Assembly: GCA_022606135.1 (NCBI GenBank) | Contig: JABYQN010000019.1 | Span: 301,980 to 365,979 of the forward strand | Length of the DNA stretch: 64,000 bases | Direction of reading: 5' to 3' | From: Fomes fomentarius | Lineage: Eukaryota > Basidiomycota > Agaricomycetes > Polyporales > Polyporaceae | Shown here: positions 34,108 through 45,240 of the stretch, in pieces | Numbering within the stretch: the first letter of the stretch is position 1 | How the letters are laid out: every line of letters begins with the position of its first letter | Made by a program: the position numbers and the translations under genes | The notes under the pieces: model-generated | What the model saw: only the letters and a program-made list of their open reading frames with translations | Database searches by the model: none | What the model was told of the DNA's origin: nothing

Positions 34108-37100
34108 ATGAGCGACCACAAACTCCTTCCTACCATCTTCATGGACACTGGCGAACTGGAAGAGCGTCTCAAGTCGCGCCCGCGCCGCAAGCTTCGTCTC
34201 GAATTCTTCCTGCCTCTTTTGACGCTGCTCGCGACTCTGCAAGCTTATCGCCGAATCTCTCACCTACAAGCAGGTAGCACTGAAACGGTGGTGAATGTTC
34301 CGTTACGCGCTGCGGAGATTCTGGACAAATGTCGCGCTTTGGGAGCTCAGCCTGGACCATCGCCAGACTTCTACACACGTACTCATTCAGACCGCTTTGT
34401 GAGCGGAACGGCGCCCACGCTCATCATCGTAGGTTATGATTGCATTAGAGCTTGATTTGAAGTAGCGAAGCTGATTTTCACAGAACGCGACAATATGGAC
34501 TGGCGGCAATAATGGGCTCGAGGTGGTGTCAGGAGACATTCTCCTCGATCGCGGGCTCATCACAAGAGTCGCAGAGTTGGACTCGCGGGAACGACTTGTA
34601 CTTGAGCGGAGCCATTCTGTCATTCGAGTCGATGCCCAGGGCAAATGGGTGTCCCCTGGGTTGGTAGACGTATGGCAGTGATCCTCTCTTGTACCGATGA
34701 CTTACCTCGAGCCTGCGATCAGCATCATCGACCTGCACAGTCACCTGTAAGTGATATCAGTATCTATGTGAGGCGTCGTTACACAATCGCAATCAAACAG
34801 GGGTGTCGGCTCCTCTCCTGCACTTCAAGGCGCAAGTGACAGCAATTCGCACAAGGGTCCAGTTCTTCCGGTAAGCTATTGAGTATCAGTATGCGATAAG
34901 TATTCAACACCGCACATAGTGGCTGCGAGCTCTCGACGGTATCAATACCCACGGTGATGCCTTTCGGCTGAGCGTGGCGGGGGGTGTAACGGTATGTGCA
35001 CCACTCTTGACGACCGACGTCTAAGTAACATTCGCATTCGCGTTGTACAGACTTCTTTAGTCCTCCCGGGATCCGCTAATGCCATCGGAGGACAAGGCGC
35101 AGTCGTGAAGCTTAGGCATACGGAGGAGCGGTCTCCGACGAGTCTGCTGCTTGAGAGCCCATGGGAGACCAACACGACTATTTACGATCCGAAGACATAC
35201 TTCCGGTATCGGCAGATCAAGTACGTTCCCGCACCTGCCAATCCTAGTTCTAGATTCACACATTTCCCAGGCATGCTTGTGGCGAGAACCCTGGTGCGCA
35301 GCAACACATGATTATCTGCCCAGGGACTGACGAGGATGGTTCAAATCAGACCGAGTGTACTCGAATACTCGTATGGATACCGCGTGGGCTTTCCGCGAAG
35401 GGTGCGTTAATCCCTCATGGTTTCCCACATAGTCTCTGATCGGCTAAGGGCCCAACTGCAGGTACGAAAAAGCTCGCCAAATTAAGCAGGCACAAGATGA
35501 CTACTGTGCGAAGGCCACCAGGGGCGACTGGGCCGGATTGGGTGCCTATCCCGAGAACCTTCAGTGGGAGGCACTGGTTGATGTCTTGCGGGGTCGTGTG
35601 AAGGTGGAATTGTCATCACACTATCCTGTCCGCGTCTAGTAGGGATCCTCACCCCCTCTCGACAGGTACAAACTCATTGCTACGAGACCGTGGATTTGGA
35701 CGACCTCGTTCGAGTGAGATTGGCACATCTCTGTATTCTATCTGCGTGTGCACTCAATAGCCTTTCAGATCTCGAACGAGTTCAGATTCCCTATCGCGGC
35801 ATTCCATCATGCCCACGAGACTTACCTTGTTCCCAGGACGTTGAAGTCGGCACATGGTGCTTATCTTGAGACTAAATGTACTCTACCGAGCTCTACCGAA
35901 CTCACTGCATGTGCTCCCAGGTACTCCTCCCGCTGTAGCACTCTTCGCAACGAAGGCGCGATACAAGCGCGAGGCATACCGGGGATCCGAGTTCGCCCCG
36001 CGCATCCTCGCTGACAACGGGATTCGAGTCGTACTGAAGGTGCGCGTACTGAGCAATGAACACTCTGCTTGTCACTGTAATTGGTTGTACGCAGTCGGAT
36101 CACCCAGTGACGGACTCCCGCTTCCTCTTGTGGGAGGCGCAACAAGCCCATTACTATGGTCTTCCGCACAACATAGCGCTCGCAGCGGTGACCAGTACGC
36201 CTGCTGGAGTGTTGGGCCAAGACCACCGTATCGGGTACATCAAAGAAGGTGTGTGTTATCTAAAGCTCTCGGCTTCATCTCGGCTGACCAGACATCACAC
36301 ACAGGCTACGACGCCGGTACGCACCGTACGTTCGCCCCACAGTTGACCCACTGACACTTGCTACAGACGTGATCCTCTGGGACAGCCACCCGCTCGCACT
36401 CGGCGCAACGCCTCAGCAGGTCTGGATCGATGGCATCCCGCAGCTCTCCTCCCCGCACACGCGCACCAAGCCCGCTGCATTGCAGCATGTACCAGAAGTG
36501 CCTAATTTCGACGAGGAGGCGAAGGAGACGCTCAAACACGACGGTCTCCCGCCACTGGAACCGAAGTCCTCGATCATCCACACGGTCGTGTTCGCGAATG
36601 TGAGTAGCGTATTCGTTCGCAAGGACACAGCATCCGGCGCGGTCGTGGAGCAGATTGCATCTGCCAGGAACGGAAGTCTTTGGGCTGTCGTGCAAGCTGG
36701 GAAGCTCGTCTGCGTTGACTCTCTCTCTAGCACATGTGTGCGGTCCTCTCTGCAGTTAAGTAAGGATGGGGTCGAGGTTATCGATCTTGCTGGTGGATCG
36801 ATCACTCCCGGGCTAACGACGTTCGGTTCCAACCTCGGCCTGGAAGAGATCTCGGGTGAAGTGTCGACGAAGGACGGGACCGCGCCAGATGTACTCAGCA
36901 CGAGCATCCCCAACGTCGCTGGCGGCAGCAATGCGCTCATTCGTGCCGTTGACGGTTTGCAGTTCAGCACTAGACACGCCTTGTACGTACTCTGCCCTTG
37001 TGCGTCTCCCGTCCAATATGTGACTGACCATATATATACTACAGGGTGGCATATCGCTCAGGTGTGACAGCCGGCGTGGTCGCGCCTTCGAGTGGAGGTT

Positions 37101-38029
37101 TTCTCGCCGGACTTAGCACTGCGTTCTCGACTGGCGCGAAGCACAAGCTCCAGGACGGCGCGATTGTCCAGCACTCCGGGACTGTGCACGTTTCTGTTCA
37201 TCCTACAGGCAACCCCAGTGTGAGCACGCAGATTGCGGCGTTGCGGCACCTGCTCCTGAATCAGACAGACGGAGAACTTGGAAAAGCGTTCGAGATCATC
37301 CGCAAGGTACGGCATCGTTTCCAATGATTGCTTGTCAGCGCTGACATCTGGGTATGTAGGGTGACGCTCCGCTTGTAATCAACGTCGAGAGTGCGGACAT
37401 CATCGCGACACTCCTTGTCCTCAAGGTCGAGGTGGAACATGAGCTCTCGCTCAGTACTCCTCTCAGGTTCACACTCACCGGCGCGCACGAGGCACACCTT
37501 CTTGCAAAGGAGCTTGGGGAGGCTGGCGTGGGCGTGATCCTCACGCAATCGCGTCCGTTTCCTACGTTGTGGGAGTCGCGCCGAATGTACGTTGTCCCTT
37601 TTCACGATCCCGTGACTCCCGTGCTCACGCTGAGATCACAGACTGCCTGGCCCTCCTTTGTCGGCGAAGAGTCAGGTCGTAGCACTGCTGGAGCACAATG
37701 TGACTGTTGGATTGGGCTCCAGTATCCCCGAGTTTTCGAGGAACATCCGGTTCGATGCTGCTTGGGTAAGCTCGTATTCGAGTTGCAAGTGTCGTTGAAT
37801 CGGAGCTAATGGATCATGTCTGTCCGAGCAGGCCGCTCTCGAGGCAGATGGGGCCATCTCGAAGGAGCAGACCATCGCACTCGCGTCTACCAATGTCGAG
37901 AAGCTTCTCGGCATTGTGAGGAAGGAAGACGAGGTCGAATTGGTCGCGACGAGTGGTGGAGATTTGCTTGGCTTTGGTAAAGTCATTGGTGTGATATCGC
38001 CGCGTCGTAGGGTGTTCGACCTTTTGTAG
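34108..38029 (+). CDS. AH-4: membrane-anchored amidohydrolase, CE9-like
   Basis: Paralogue of AH-3 on the opposite strand. Start at the ATG 34108, the first ATG of the frame. A basic N-terminus (RLKSRPRRKLRLEF) precedes the hydrophobic FFLPLLTLLATLQAY, a type II signal-anchor pattern. Then come the composite-domain region (NATIWTGGNNGLEVVSGDIL), the HSHLG metal exon, LVLPGSANAIGGQGAVVK, LQWEALVDVLRGRVKVQTHC, FHHAHETYLV, VLKSDHPVTDSRFLLWEA, YDADVILWDSHPLALGATPQ, then a degenerate second half with NALIRAVDGLQFSTRHAL, VTAGVVAPSSGGFLAG and LLEHNVTVGLGSSIPE, ending RRRVFDLL. Introns are short and lie at the same places as in AH-3. No inactivating change seen. A fragment of its 3' part is duplicated at 40.6-40.9 kb. 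Probably secretory-pathway or plasma-membrane; substrate unknown. Confidence 0.8.
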
Positions 38030-38362
38030 ACCGGCGAGGGTCCCAGTGGACCCGGAAGTGCCGTCGACGAGCATGTAGCAACGTATGATGCGCGAATCTG
38101 CGAAAAGACAGCCATTTGGAGCGCGCCGGAGTGAGCAAGCTGAGTCAGAGCGACTCAGAATTTGTACGTGCATAACGTTTCGGATAGGCAGGAGAGGCTG
38201 ACTATCACTCTGCTATTACTAGTAACCACAGCGAGCGGTGACCGGCCAATGCGCTCAGCCACAGCGGAGTTTCAAAAGGTGTTCGCCTCCACTACATCTG
38301 ACCCCTGTCTGACTCTCTCGTCCCACGAATTCTTGATAGACGAGTTCTCAACTGAAGCTCCG

Positions 38363-40374
38363 ATGGCGACCGCTGCTGAGCAGGCCGAGCTTGAGTCTGA
38401 GACTGCAACGTTGATAGAGGAATTGAAGGCGCAGAACGCCAGTGAGTTTGTCGATGAAGTTTCATCGGCTTGGCACCGACGCGGCTAACGTTGAGCATGC
38501 AAGATGCACGCTGGGACTGGCGCGACAAGAAGGAGAAGTCACCCTGGAAGGTTGCATCTCATTGGCAGGCTTTCCATCGAAAGTGGACCACGTCAGGGGA
38601 GATCACTCAACCGGGTACAATCCTAGATACCGGGATCCCTGACAAAGAATGGTCTCTCCGAACGAAGGACAAAAAGATTTATGTCCGCCAGTCTTATGTG
38701 GAGACTCTTCGCCGCGTCTGGACAGTAGCGGCGTGGAGACATCATGGGATAGTGATCACTGGTCAGCCTGGCATCGGTGCGAGCTCGGTCTTTAATTTTT
38801 CTCCCACACTACGAAGTTGTTGAGGCGAAATATTGATATATAGGCAAGACCATCTTCCTGTGGTACCTCCTTATTTGCCTGCTGCAAGACAGTCAGGTGG
38901 TTCTGCTACACATGCAGAGCAACCTCCCGCTCCTCTTCCTCCACGACGAGGTGTATGAATTATCGCAGCCAGCTTCCGGCATGATTGAACTCCCCACTGC
39001 TTCCGTCGACCGTGCAATCATCTGGTCTCTTTTCGATCTTGAGGGTCGGGTCGACTATCCCTCACCTCTCGCGCTTCACCCGCACTGCTTCGCCGTCCAG
39101 GCCCCATCTCCCAATCCACAGCGCACCCAATGGACGAAGCAGAAGATGCGCATAATCAGAACCGCTCTCCCCTTGTGGACTCGTGAAGAGCTTCGGGGCG
39201 CGTAAGTAACGTCCCGTTGTATAGCTTGTTCAACTCACTCAAGGAATGCGTCAGGATCCCTTTGAGCTGCGACGATTTGAAGGAAGCGCTGCAGCGCGCA
39301 CTCGAGTGTTGGCCAAATGCATCATTGATGGGCCTTACGGGAGTAATGGAGTGTTTGCGCCGTGCCTATCCCGAGGAGCGTCCTGCGTCGGTCGAGGCTA
39401 TGCTCGACACTATCCTAGACAGCGCCATCGATATCGTTGGACTCGTCGCACGCGACGTGTACGATGCTATGTTTGGTCTCACACGAGCGGAGTTGAGACT
39501 GGCGGACGCAATTGCGGGCTCGCCACAAGATCTCGAACACGCCGTCAAGACGTTCGTGAGCCTGCAGTCTTTTACCAACGATGGCTCTAGCCGCATTGTC
39601 TGCGTCTACCCGGAGGCCTTCCTGGATGATGGCGAAGTTTCTAGATGGGTCATCGCATTCAGATCTCGCAGGGTTCAGGAGAAGGTAGTCGAGCGACTTA
39701 TGGACCGGCATAGAGAACAGACGCGCAAGTTGTGCTCGACGTTCAAGAGCATTCCGCAGGCTGCGTCTATGGCAGGAAACCTGTTCGAGGCTATCGCTCA
39801 TGGCGCCCTTATGCAGAAAGACGATGGCAATCCATGGCCGCTTTTCCTTATGAAGCAGAGCCCCAATCACCAACGCACCTTCACGGCGACCGCCGCCGAC
39901 CGCATGCTAGCCAGAGTCACTCTTCCGAAGGTTGAGCGTGTGAAGAAGTCCTTGAATGTACTTCCCGATTCACTGGAAGACCAACATTACTACATCCCGG
40001 AAGCCCTCAATTTCCCCTTTATACATAGCTTCACGGTCGATATCGACAACGCATCACACTCCGCGACGCTGTGGTTGTTCCGGATGGCGATGTCCTGGCA
40101 CGATAGCTCTGACGAGGGTTATGTGGAGATCGGCAAACTGATCGCTACCTTGCGTGATCAATTCAAGGACAACGAGCGGCCGAGGAAGAAAGCGAAGTTA
40201 CCCCATCCACTGCCGCGCGTACTAACTATCCGTTATGTGCTCGTTTCCCCGGCCGACGACTCGGCGTCCATACGCACCCATTCATGGAAGATGCCTCGAG
40301 GATGGGATCAGCGCATTGCGCACGCCAATAACAATGACCAGGGTGAGGTGTATCTACTAGAAATCCCACTCTAG
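38363..40374 (+). CDS. Crinkler/RHS-like P-loop NTPase effector
   Basis: Exons 38363-38441, 38504-38776, 38844-39201 and 39225-40374 give 619 residues. Residues around 110-125 carry a Walker A motif (GQPGIGKTIFLWYLL) split by intron 2. They are followed by the IIWSLFDLEGR, HCFAVQAPSPNPQRTQWTKQ and LPLWTREEL pattern known from basidiomycete Crinkler/RHS-type NTPases. The C-terminal part has MAGNLFEAIAHGALMQ and NFPFIHSF...ATLWLFRMAMSWH, resembling the restriction-endonuclease-fold domain of such effectors, but the expected Asp after NFPFI is His, so nuclease activity is doubtful. Intron 3 would be only 23 nt. The family includes host-targeted effectors of pathogens; in saprotrophs these genes are thought to act in inter-organism conflict (inference). 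The start is chosen as the first ATG of the frame; an upstream exon is possible. Confidence 0.7.
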
Positions 40375-40589
40375 GTAAAGTATGCTGCATCGTGTTCGAG
40401 TCGCTGTGGTCCCTGACAGCATATCGACTCCAGAGTATAGGGAGTGTGGTATACGAAGAGCCTTCTGATGCGCTTACTCCAGGCTATTCTCTTTCTTGTG
40501 GGCCGTTTGTGGGGGAAGAGAGTGTACTCGAGGCTCCAGTTTATGAATATGATGTACGGCGGAGTGGGGGTCAATACACATGGCATGAG

Positions 40590-41070
40590 ACCTCGCTGGA
40601 CTTAGCAGTGCGTTCGAGATCATCCGCAAGGTACGGCATTGCGTCCAATGATCGCTTATCATAGACCAACCCCGACATCTGGGTATGTATGTAAGGTGAC
40701 ACTCCGCTCAAGTCGCGCCAAATGTATGCTGTCCCTTCTCACCCCCCGGCGTCCTCACGCTGAGATAACAGAATCCCTGGCCCTCCCTGGTCCGCGAAGA
40801 GTCAGGTTGTAGCACTGCTGGAGCACAATGTGACTGTCGGGTTGGGCTCCAGTATCCCCGGATTGTCGAGGAACATCCGGTTCGACGCAACATGGTACTC
40901 ACGTTGCAAGTGTCTTTTTTGAATAGGATAGAGCGGAGACATGCGAGTTTTGCTCGGTGTGCAAGAACGCTCCGGAGGCTGCGTCTATCATAGGCGACCT
41001 GTCCGAGGCTCTCGCTCATCGCGCTCTCATGCAGACGGACGACGCCAATCCATAACCCTTTTCCTGATGA
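40590..41070 (+). pseudogene. Chimeric relic of AH-4 and the Crinkler gene
   Basis: Bases 40590-40650 match AH-4 near 37108-37130 and then 37284-37325. Bases 40705-40925 match 37573-37800 of AH-4 at high identity, including its intron. Bases 40950-41065 match 39740-39855 of the Crinkler gene, with the NPWPLF codons now carrying a TAA. The pieces keep the parental order but lack most of the sequence between them, so this is a partial tandem duplication with deletions. It encodes nothing intact. Confidence 0.75.
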
Positions 41071-42045
41071 TCCGACCGATACTCGTAACCCACTTGATCC
41101 CATCTAACGGGAGACGCCGCGATCCTACGACTTTTGGATAATGCTACTGCAGAGTCGCAAAGGCGGCGGTATGCATGACTTGCGTACCTCGCACAGCCTC
41201 GGTCTGCCTCGACTCGATGAGATATCACAGGTGAGTGGTGACGTTTGACTCTTCGCTCGTAACCGCGCTGTCGAGGGTGGATATCGTGGATGCGGTTCAA
41301 CTTGAGGCTGACGATCGCTGACGCGCACCATAGCTGGTTAGACGTGGTCGTTGGCTGTGTAGGTCATCTGCTACGAGCATCTGTGATAGTGGGCATACGT
41401 CCGCACACTGTTGGCAGGCTCGCAACCTGCACCAGTGTCGGTGGCCGCGATAGTCCTAAACGTCGCCGGCCGCAGTGGCTGTGGGAGTTGTGGTTCAATA
41501 GTCACAGATTGCGCCCGCAGCGGGCTCGAGGTGTCCATGTACGTGTCTAGCAGGTCGTAAGTGTTCGAGCTGCGGATGCGAGTCAGTCCACGAACACATG
41601 CCTGTACTTCACGCACACTGACATACGTCTCGGCGTGGCAGTCGCTCTGACAATGACATCCCCGGCTCAATATATGTTGCCGTTCCGAGTCTTCGCGCGA
41701 ATCTCTGTAGTGTAGGGCACGTATGTGTGCCAGTCCCTGCATGGATTAAGGCCAGCCTCGCGAGAACTTAAAACCAGTGTTAAGTGACTAGGCCGCTCGC
41801 GCCGAGTCCAAGTGCTTATTTGTGAGTACCATCAACATCACATGAATAACAGTGACCTCTCCGCGGAATCGCGACGACGGACGAGAAACGCGTTAGATCC
41901 GAGACGACCAGATGGTAGCGCCTGAGGTTTGTATTCCTTCGGCGGCTCGCTGCCAGGCAGCCCAAGCACAGCCTGTACAGCCTAATAGTAATAACAAATC
42001 TCTGACAGTCGCCCCTCCGAGTCGTCCTCCCTCTGCACTCCCTCA
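41071..42045. other. Intergenic
   Basis: No gene recognised; the 123-codon minus frame (41371-41742) lacks support. 5' flank of the F-box gene. Confidence 0.45.
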
Positions 42046-43634
42046 ATGGCCCCGCACTCCGCCATGATCAACAGCCGCCTCCCTCTCGAGCTCTGTGAGC
42101 ACATCATCGACGCCTGCTACGTCCAACGTTCCTTCCGCTATCGCCCCGACTTACCCGCCGTCTCATACTCTACCTGGCTCTCCACTGCGCTTGTCTGCTC
42201 CCACTGGCTCCCTCGCACTCGTTTCAACCTCTTCCACCATGTCGTGAGCGATCGTGACCACAACATTCTACCCACCCTTTGCTGCTCACCCCATCTAGCA
42301 AGGCTCGTTATCCAACTTGACGTCTTGTCGTACAAGCATGAGCTATGTACTTCGTATGCCAGGCTGCTTGACCCCCGACTGTTGGAAAACTGCGTCCGTG
42401 TATCCCTCCACATAGTCAAATTCCCGGATTTGTCACGTCGATATGCCAACATCATCTTCTATCCTTTCCGCACATCACCACTCACTCGTCTTGACGTGCA
42501 GATTGACCAGCGCAGCTGCTCTTCTGTAATTTTACTTCTATACACCCTCCCCCTACTAGAGACTCTCTGCTTAAGAAGCTACAACTACAGATATGCCCCT
42601 CATATCATCCCGGATAGTGTCATGCAAATGCTCCACAAACGACCGTGCCCTTTCATCAATCTGACATACCTTATGATAGAGGTGTGTCGCACATATGAGA
42701 TTACCGTTGGTGCAGAAGCTGATACATGTGGGCGCCCACCAGCGTTCCTGTGCCCGCATACCCTTTCCGCCGCTCATGTTTGGCACGTCCTTGATATATC
42801 TACTCTTGGACATTCGCTCCGGGATCTCAGGTATGCTTCGATAAAACTCAGTGATGTCTCCTCTCATATCGCACATAGGCTCTATCATCGAGGCCACCCA
42901 GTGTCAGCGACAGCTACAGTACTTGGAGGTTAAGTGTGAATTACTACCAGATCCACCCGTAGTGTCGACGGAGTCCCAGGCATGGCGCATACGAGACCTT
43001 CTTTCCGTTCTGCACGCTGTTCAGATCCAACCGTGGCTCATGCAGCTTGCCATCGCACTCGATCCTATGAGCAACATCAACGGGACACAGTATACCTATT
43101 CCATGGACAGGGACAGCTTCCTGAACAACATCCTTGGGTGCAATGAGATCAAGGACACTCTGCGACAGTTCCCGGCCCTCCAGCACATTTCTTGGACGGT
43201 ATGCGAGAACGAAAGCTCGCGCTACGACAAGGAATGGTGGTGGGCAGAGATAGTGGACCGGTTGCAGCCCGACCTGCCACGCACTGTCATTTCAGTCCAT
43301 CTTAGCTCGGAGATTTGGATACGTATGTGGTCCAGCTCTGTTCCTTTGTGATGCGACAATGATAAATCACCATGACGATACAGACTTCCTCGAACTCTTA
43401 TGGTGCACCCAAGCCGAGATCGACGTGATCATTGCCCAGAGAAAGGCGCAGCAGGAAGAAGTAGAACTATCTATCTCTATCGAGCAGATCCAAAGTGGCG
43501 GCGAAAATTATCGAGCCCACCACCGCAGAGTCTACGCTCCACCAAGCGAGAAGATCGAGTCCGAGAACCATTTCAGGCTCTCGCCCTCAGATCCTAATAG
43601 TCTGGCAGTATCCACAATCCGCCCCCAGCTGTGA
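42046..43634 (+). CDS. F-box domain protein
   Basis: N-terminal F-box: LPLELCEHIIDACYVQR, then TALVCSHWLPRTRFNLFHHV, the usual layout of the large Agaricomycete F-box families. The rest is Leu-rich and LRR-like without clear repeats (DILSYKHELC-type segments). Such proteins bind SKP1 and recruit substrates to SCF ubiquitin ligases. The intron 43323-43383 (GTATGT...ACAG) joins the last exon 43384-43634 in frame. Near 42830-42880 the frame changes: the obvious intron 42831-42878 does not restore it, whereas 42851-42878 (28 nt, GT...ATAG) does. Either a very short intron or a one-base frameshift is present, so integrity is uncertain. About 500 residues if intact. Confidence 0.75.
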
Positions 43635-44699
43635 TTCGTGAACATAAATCACCGCTATCCTGGCACGTTCGTCATTACTTCTAGTACTAACTCGCACTGG
43701 ATGCTCACGATGCGTATCTAGTAGTTTTCTCACACCACCAACCCTCTCCGACTCCGTCACATTTCGCCTCCTGTTGTTATTATGCTGCCGCGTCCGCCGT
43801 CTCGGACTCGAAGTCTTCATCCATACCATCCTTGCCACACCCATATCATCTCTCATCTCATCTTGTCTGGCGCTCAACGCCAGAACTCTTCAGTTTCCTG
43901 TCGATCTACCTATGCTCTCCATTCGTTCGTTTCCAAGTCGACTCCCATGTACCTCTGCTCTCCACAAGGACAGCCTCTCCGTCTATGTACCCCCTTGCTA
44001 CACAACTCTCTTGTTGTACGATACGTAGTCGGCGTTGCTTGTATATATGTCTTCTCCTCGGGACTGCCTACTTCTCATCGTGACCACCGCCTCGTTGTAC
44101 TGACTGTCCTATGCTCTCTATACTGTCTCTTTAGTTCGGTTCGAGCCGGATTATATCTATGATGTGCTCAGGTCGTGTGGTTGATCATGCACAAACAAAG
44201 TGTATGACGAACCTCCGTCTTGTGCATCCAAGAATAGGCCTCACAAGATTTGACTGGCAGCTCCCCGACACGCCCGCGAGCGCAGTGTGAGGCAGGGAGA
44301 TTCCATGCCGTCCAAGACCGTTAAACGTAGCATTTAAAAGTGGCTAGCCCAGATGCGCGCACTCACTCTCCGCCTGCCAAGACAATTGCAAGAAGAGAGG
44401 GCGCGAAGCTTGCGTACTCGGCGCGGACGATGGTGTGGGCACGAGAGGACTTCGCGCTGCGATTGCATTGAGTTTGGGGGTTTGAGCAAAGTGCTGCAGA
44501 CCACTGGCAAGTGGTAAGTAGTGGTAGGAAAGTCGCCCGTCCCCGGTAATCATCACATCATCGCTCCGACCCGCGGCATCTTGTCGAGTTGCAGTCTGCT
44601 GCAAGTCGCTCTTCTGGTGGACAAATCAGTCGCACTGGTTAGCTGGTATACTCGGGCAAGAGGACGACCCGTGAGGACTTGATGACAATCTGCACAAGA
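43635..44699. other. Intergenic, pyrimidine-rich
   Basis: 43770-44150 is CT-rich on the plus strand and open in several frames without any domain; no gene called. Confidence 0.45.
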
Positions 44700-45240
44700 A
44701 GAAGACGCGAGTACAATGGTAAATGCACAAAGAGCGATGTTCGCGCATGCGAGAAGATACGCACTTATGGGCGTAATTAGTTTTGCAGGCTCCTTTAGAG
44801 ACCTCGGTCGGTTGAAACTGCAGTTTCTTGGCCTGCTCGTGAACAGCTGTCACTTCGGATGTGAAGTGCGTGATCCCCGGGCCGCACTGCTCCAACTGGC
44901 GCGACATCGTTCCGGCGACGTTCTGCTCGAGCATGTCCAGCGTTTGGTCATTCTTCCTACCGGAGCGTGGTGATCGGCCCTCGACAAGTCGAGCAGGTTG
45001 GCGCAGTCTGATAATTGACCGGCAGGGCCTTCATGGAGAGGAAGCGGCCCATCTCGTCGACGTTGTAGAACGCGTTCATGTGGCAGAGTCCGTCCAGTTC
45101 TCTCTGCCGTCGTGAACATGTGCCCGCAAGCGAGGTGATGAGGCGATCGCTGATGGCCGTAGAGTTCAGGTCGATGTCGGAGTGGCGTCGCTGAAGACTG
45201 AAGTCGACGACTGGGTCGAACATGTACACACTCATTCAAG
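44700..45240 (-). pseudogene. Relic of NFX1/ZNFX1-type helicase C-terminus
   Basis: The minus strand reads, in pieces, DRLITSL, ACGHMFTTAE, LDGLCHMNAFYNVDEMGRFL, PTCSTCRGPITTLR, then YGR and LDMLEQNVAGTMSRQLEQCG. This is the order seen at the C-terminal zinc-binding region of basidiomycete NFX1-type helicases (a CGH.FT..TLDG...CPTCR.PI..RYGR pattern). The pieces lie in different frames: at least one base is lost at the TLR/YGR junction, another change lies before LDMLEQ, and the CGHMFTT piece is shifted against LDGLC. Upstream helicase domains are not found within the window. Intact relatives act with RNA-silencing and heterochromatin factors; this copy cannot. Confidence 0.55.
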
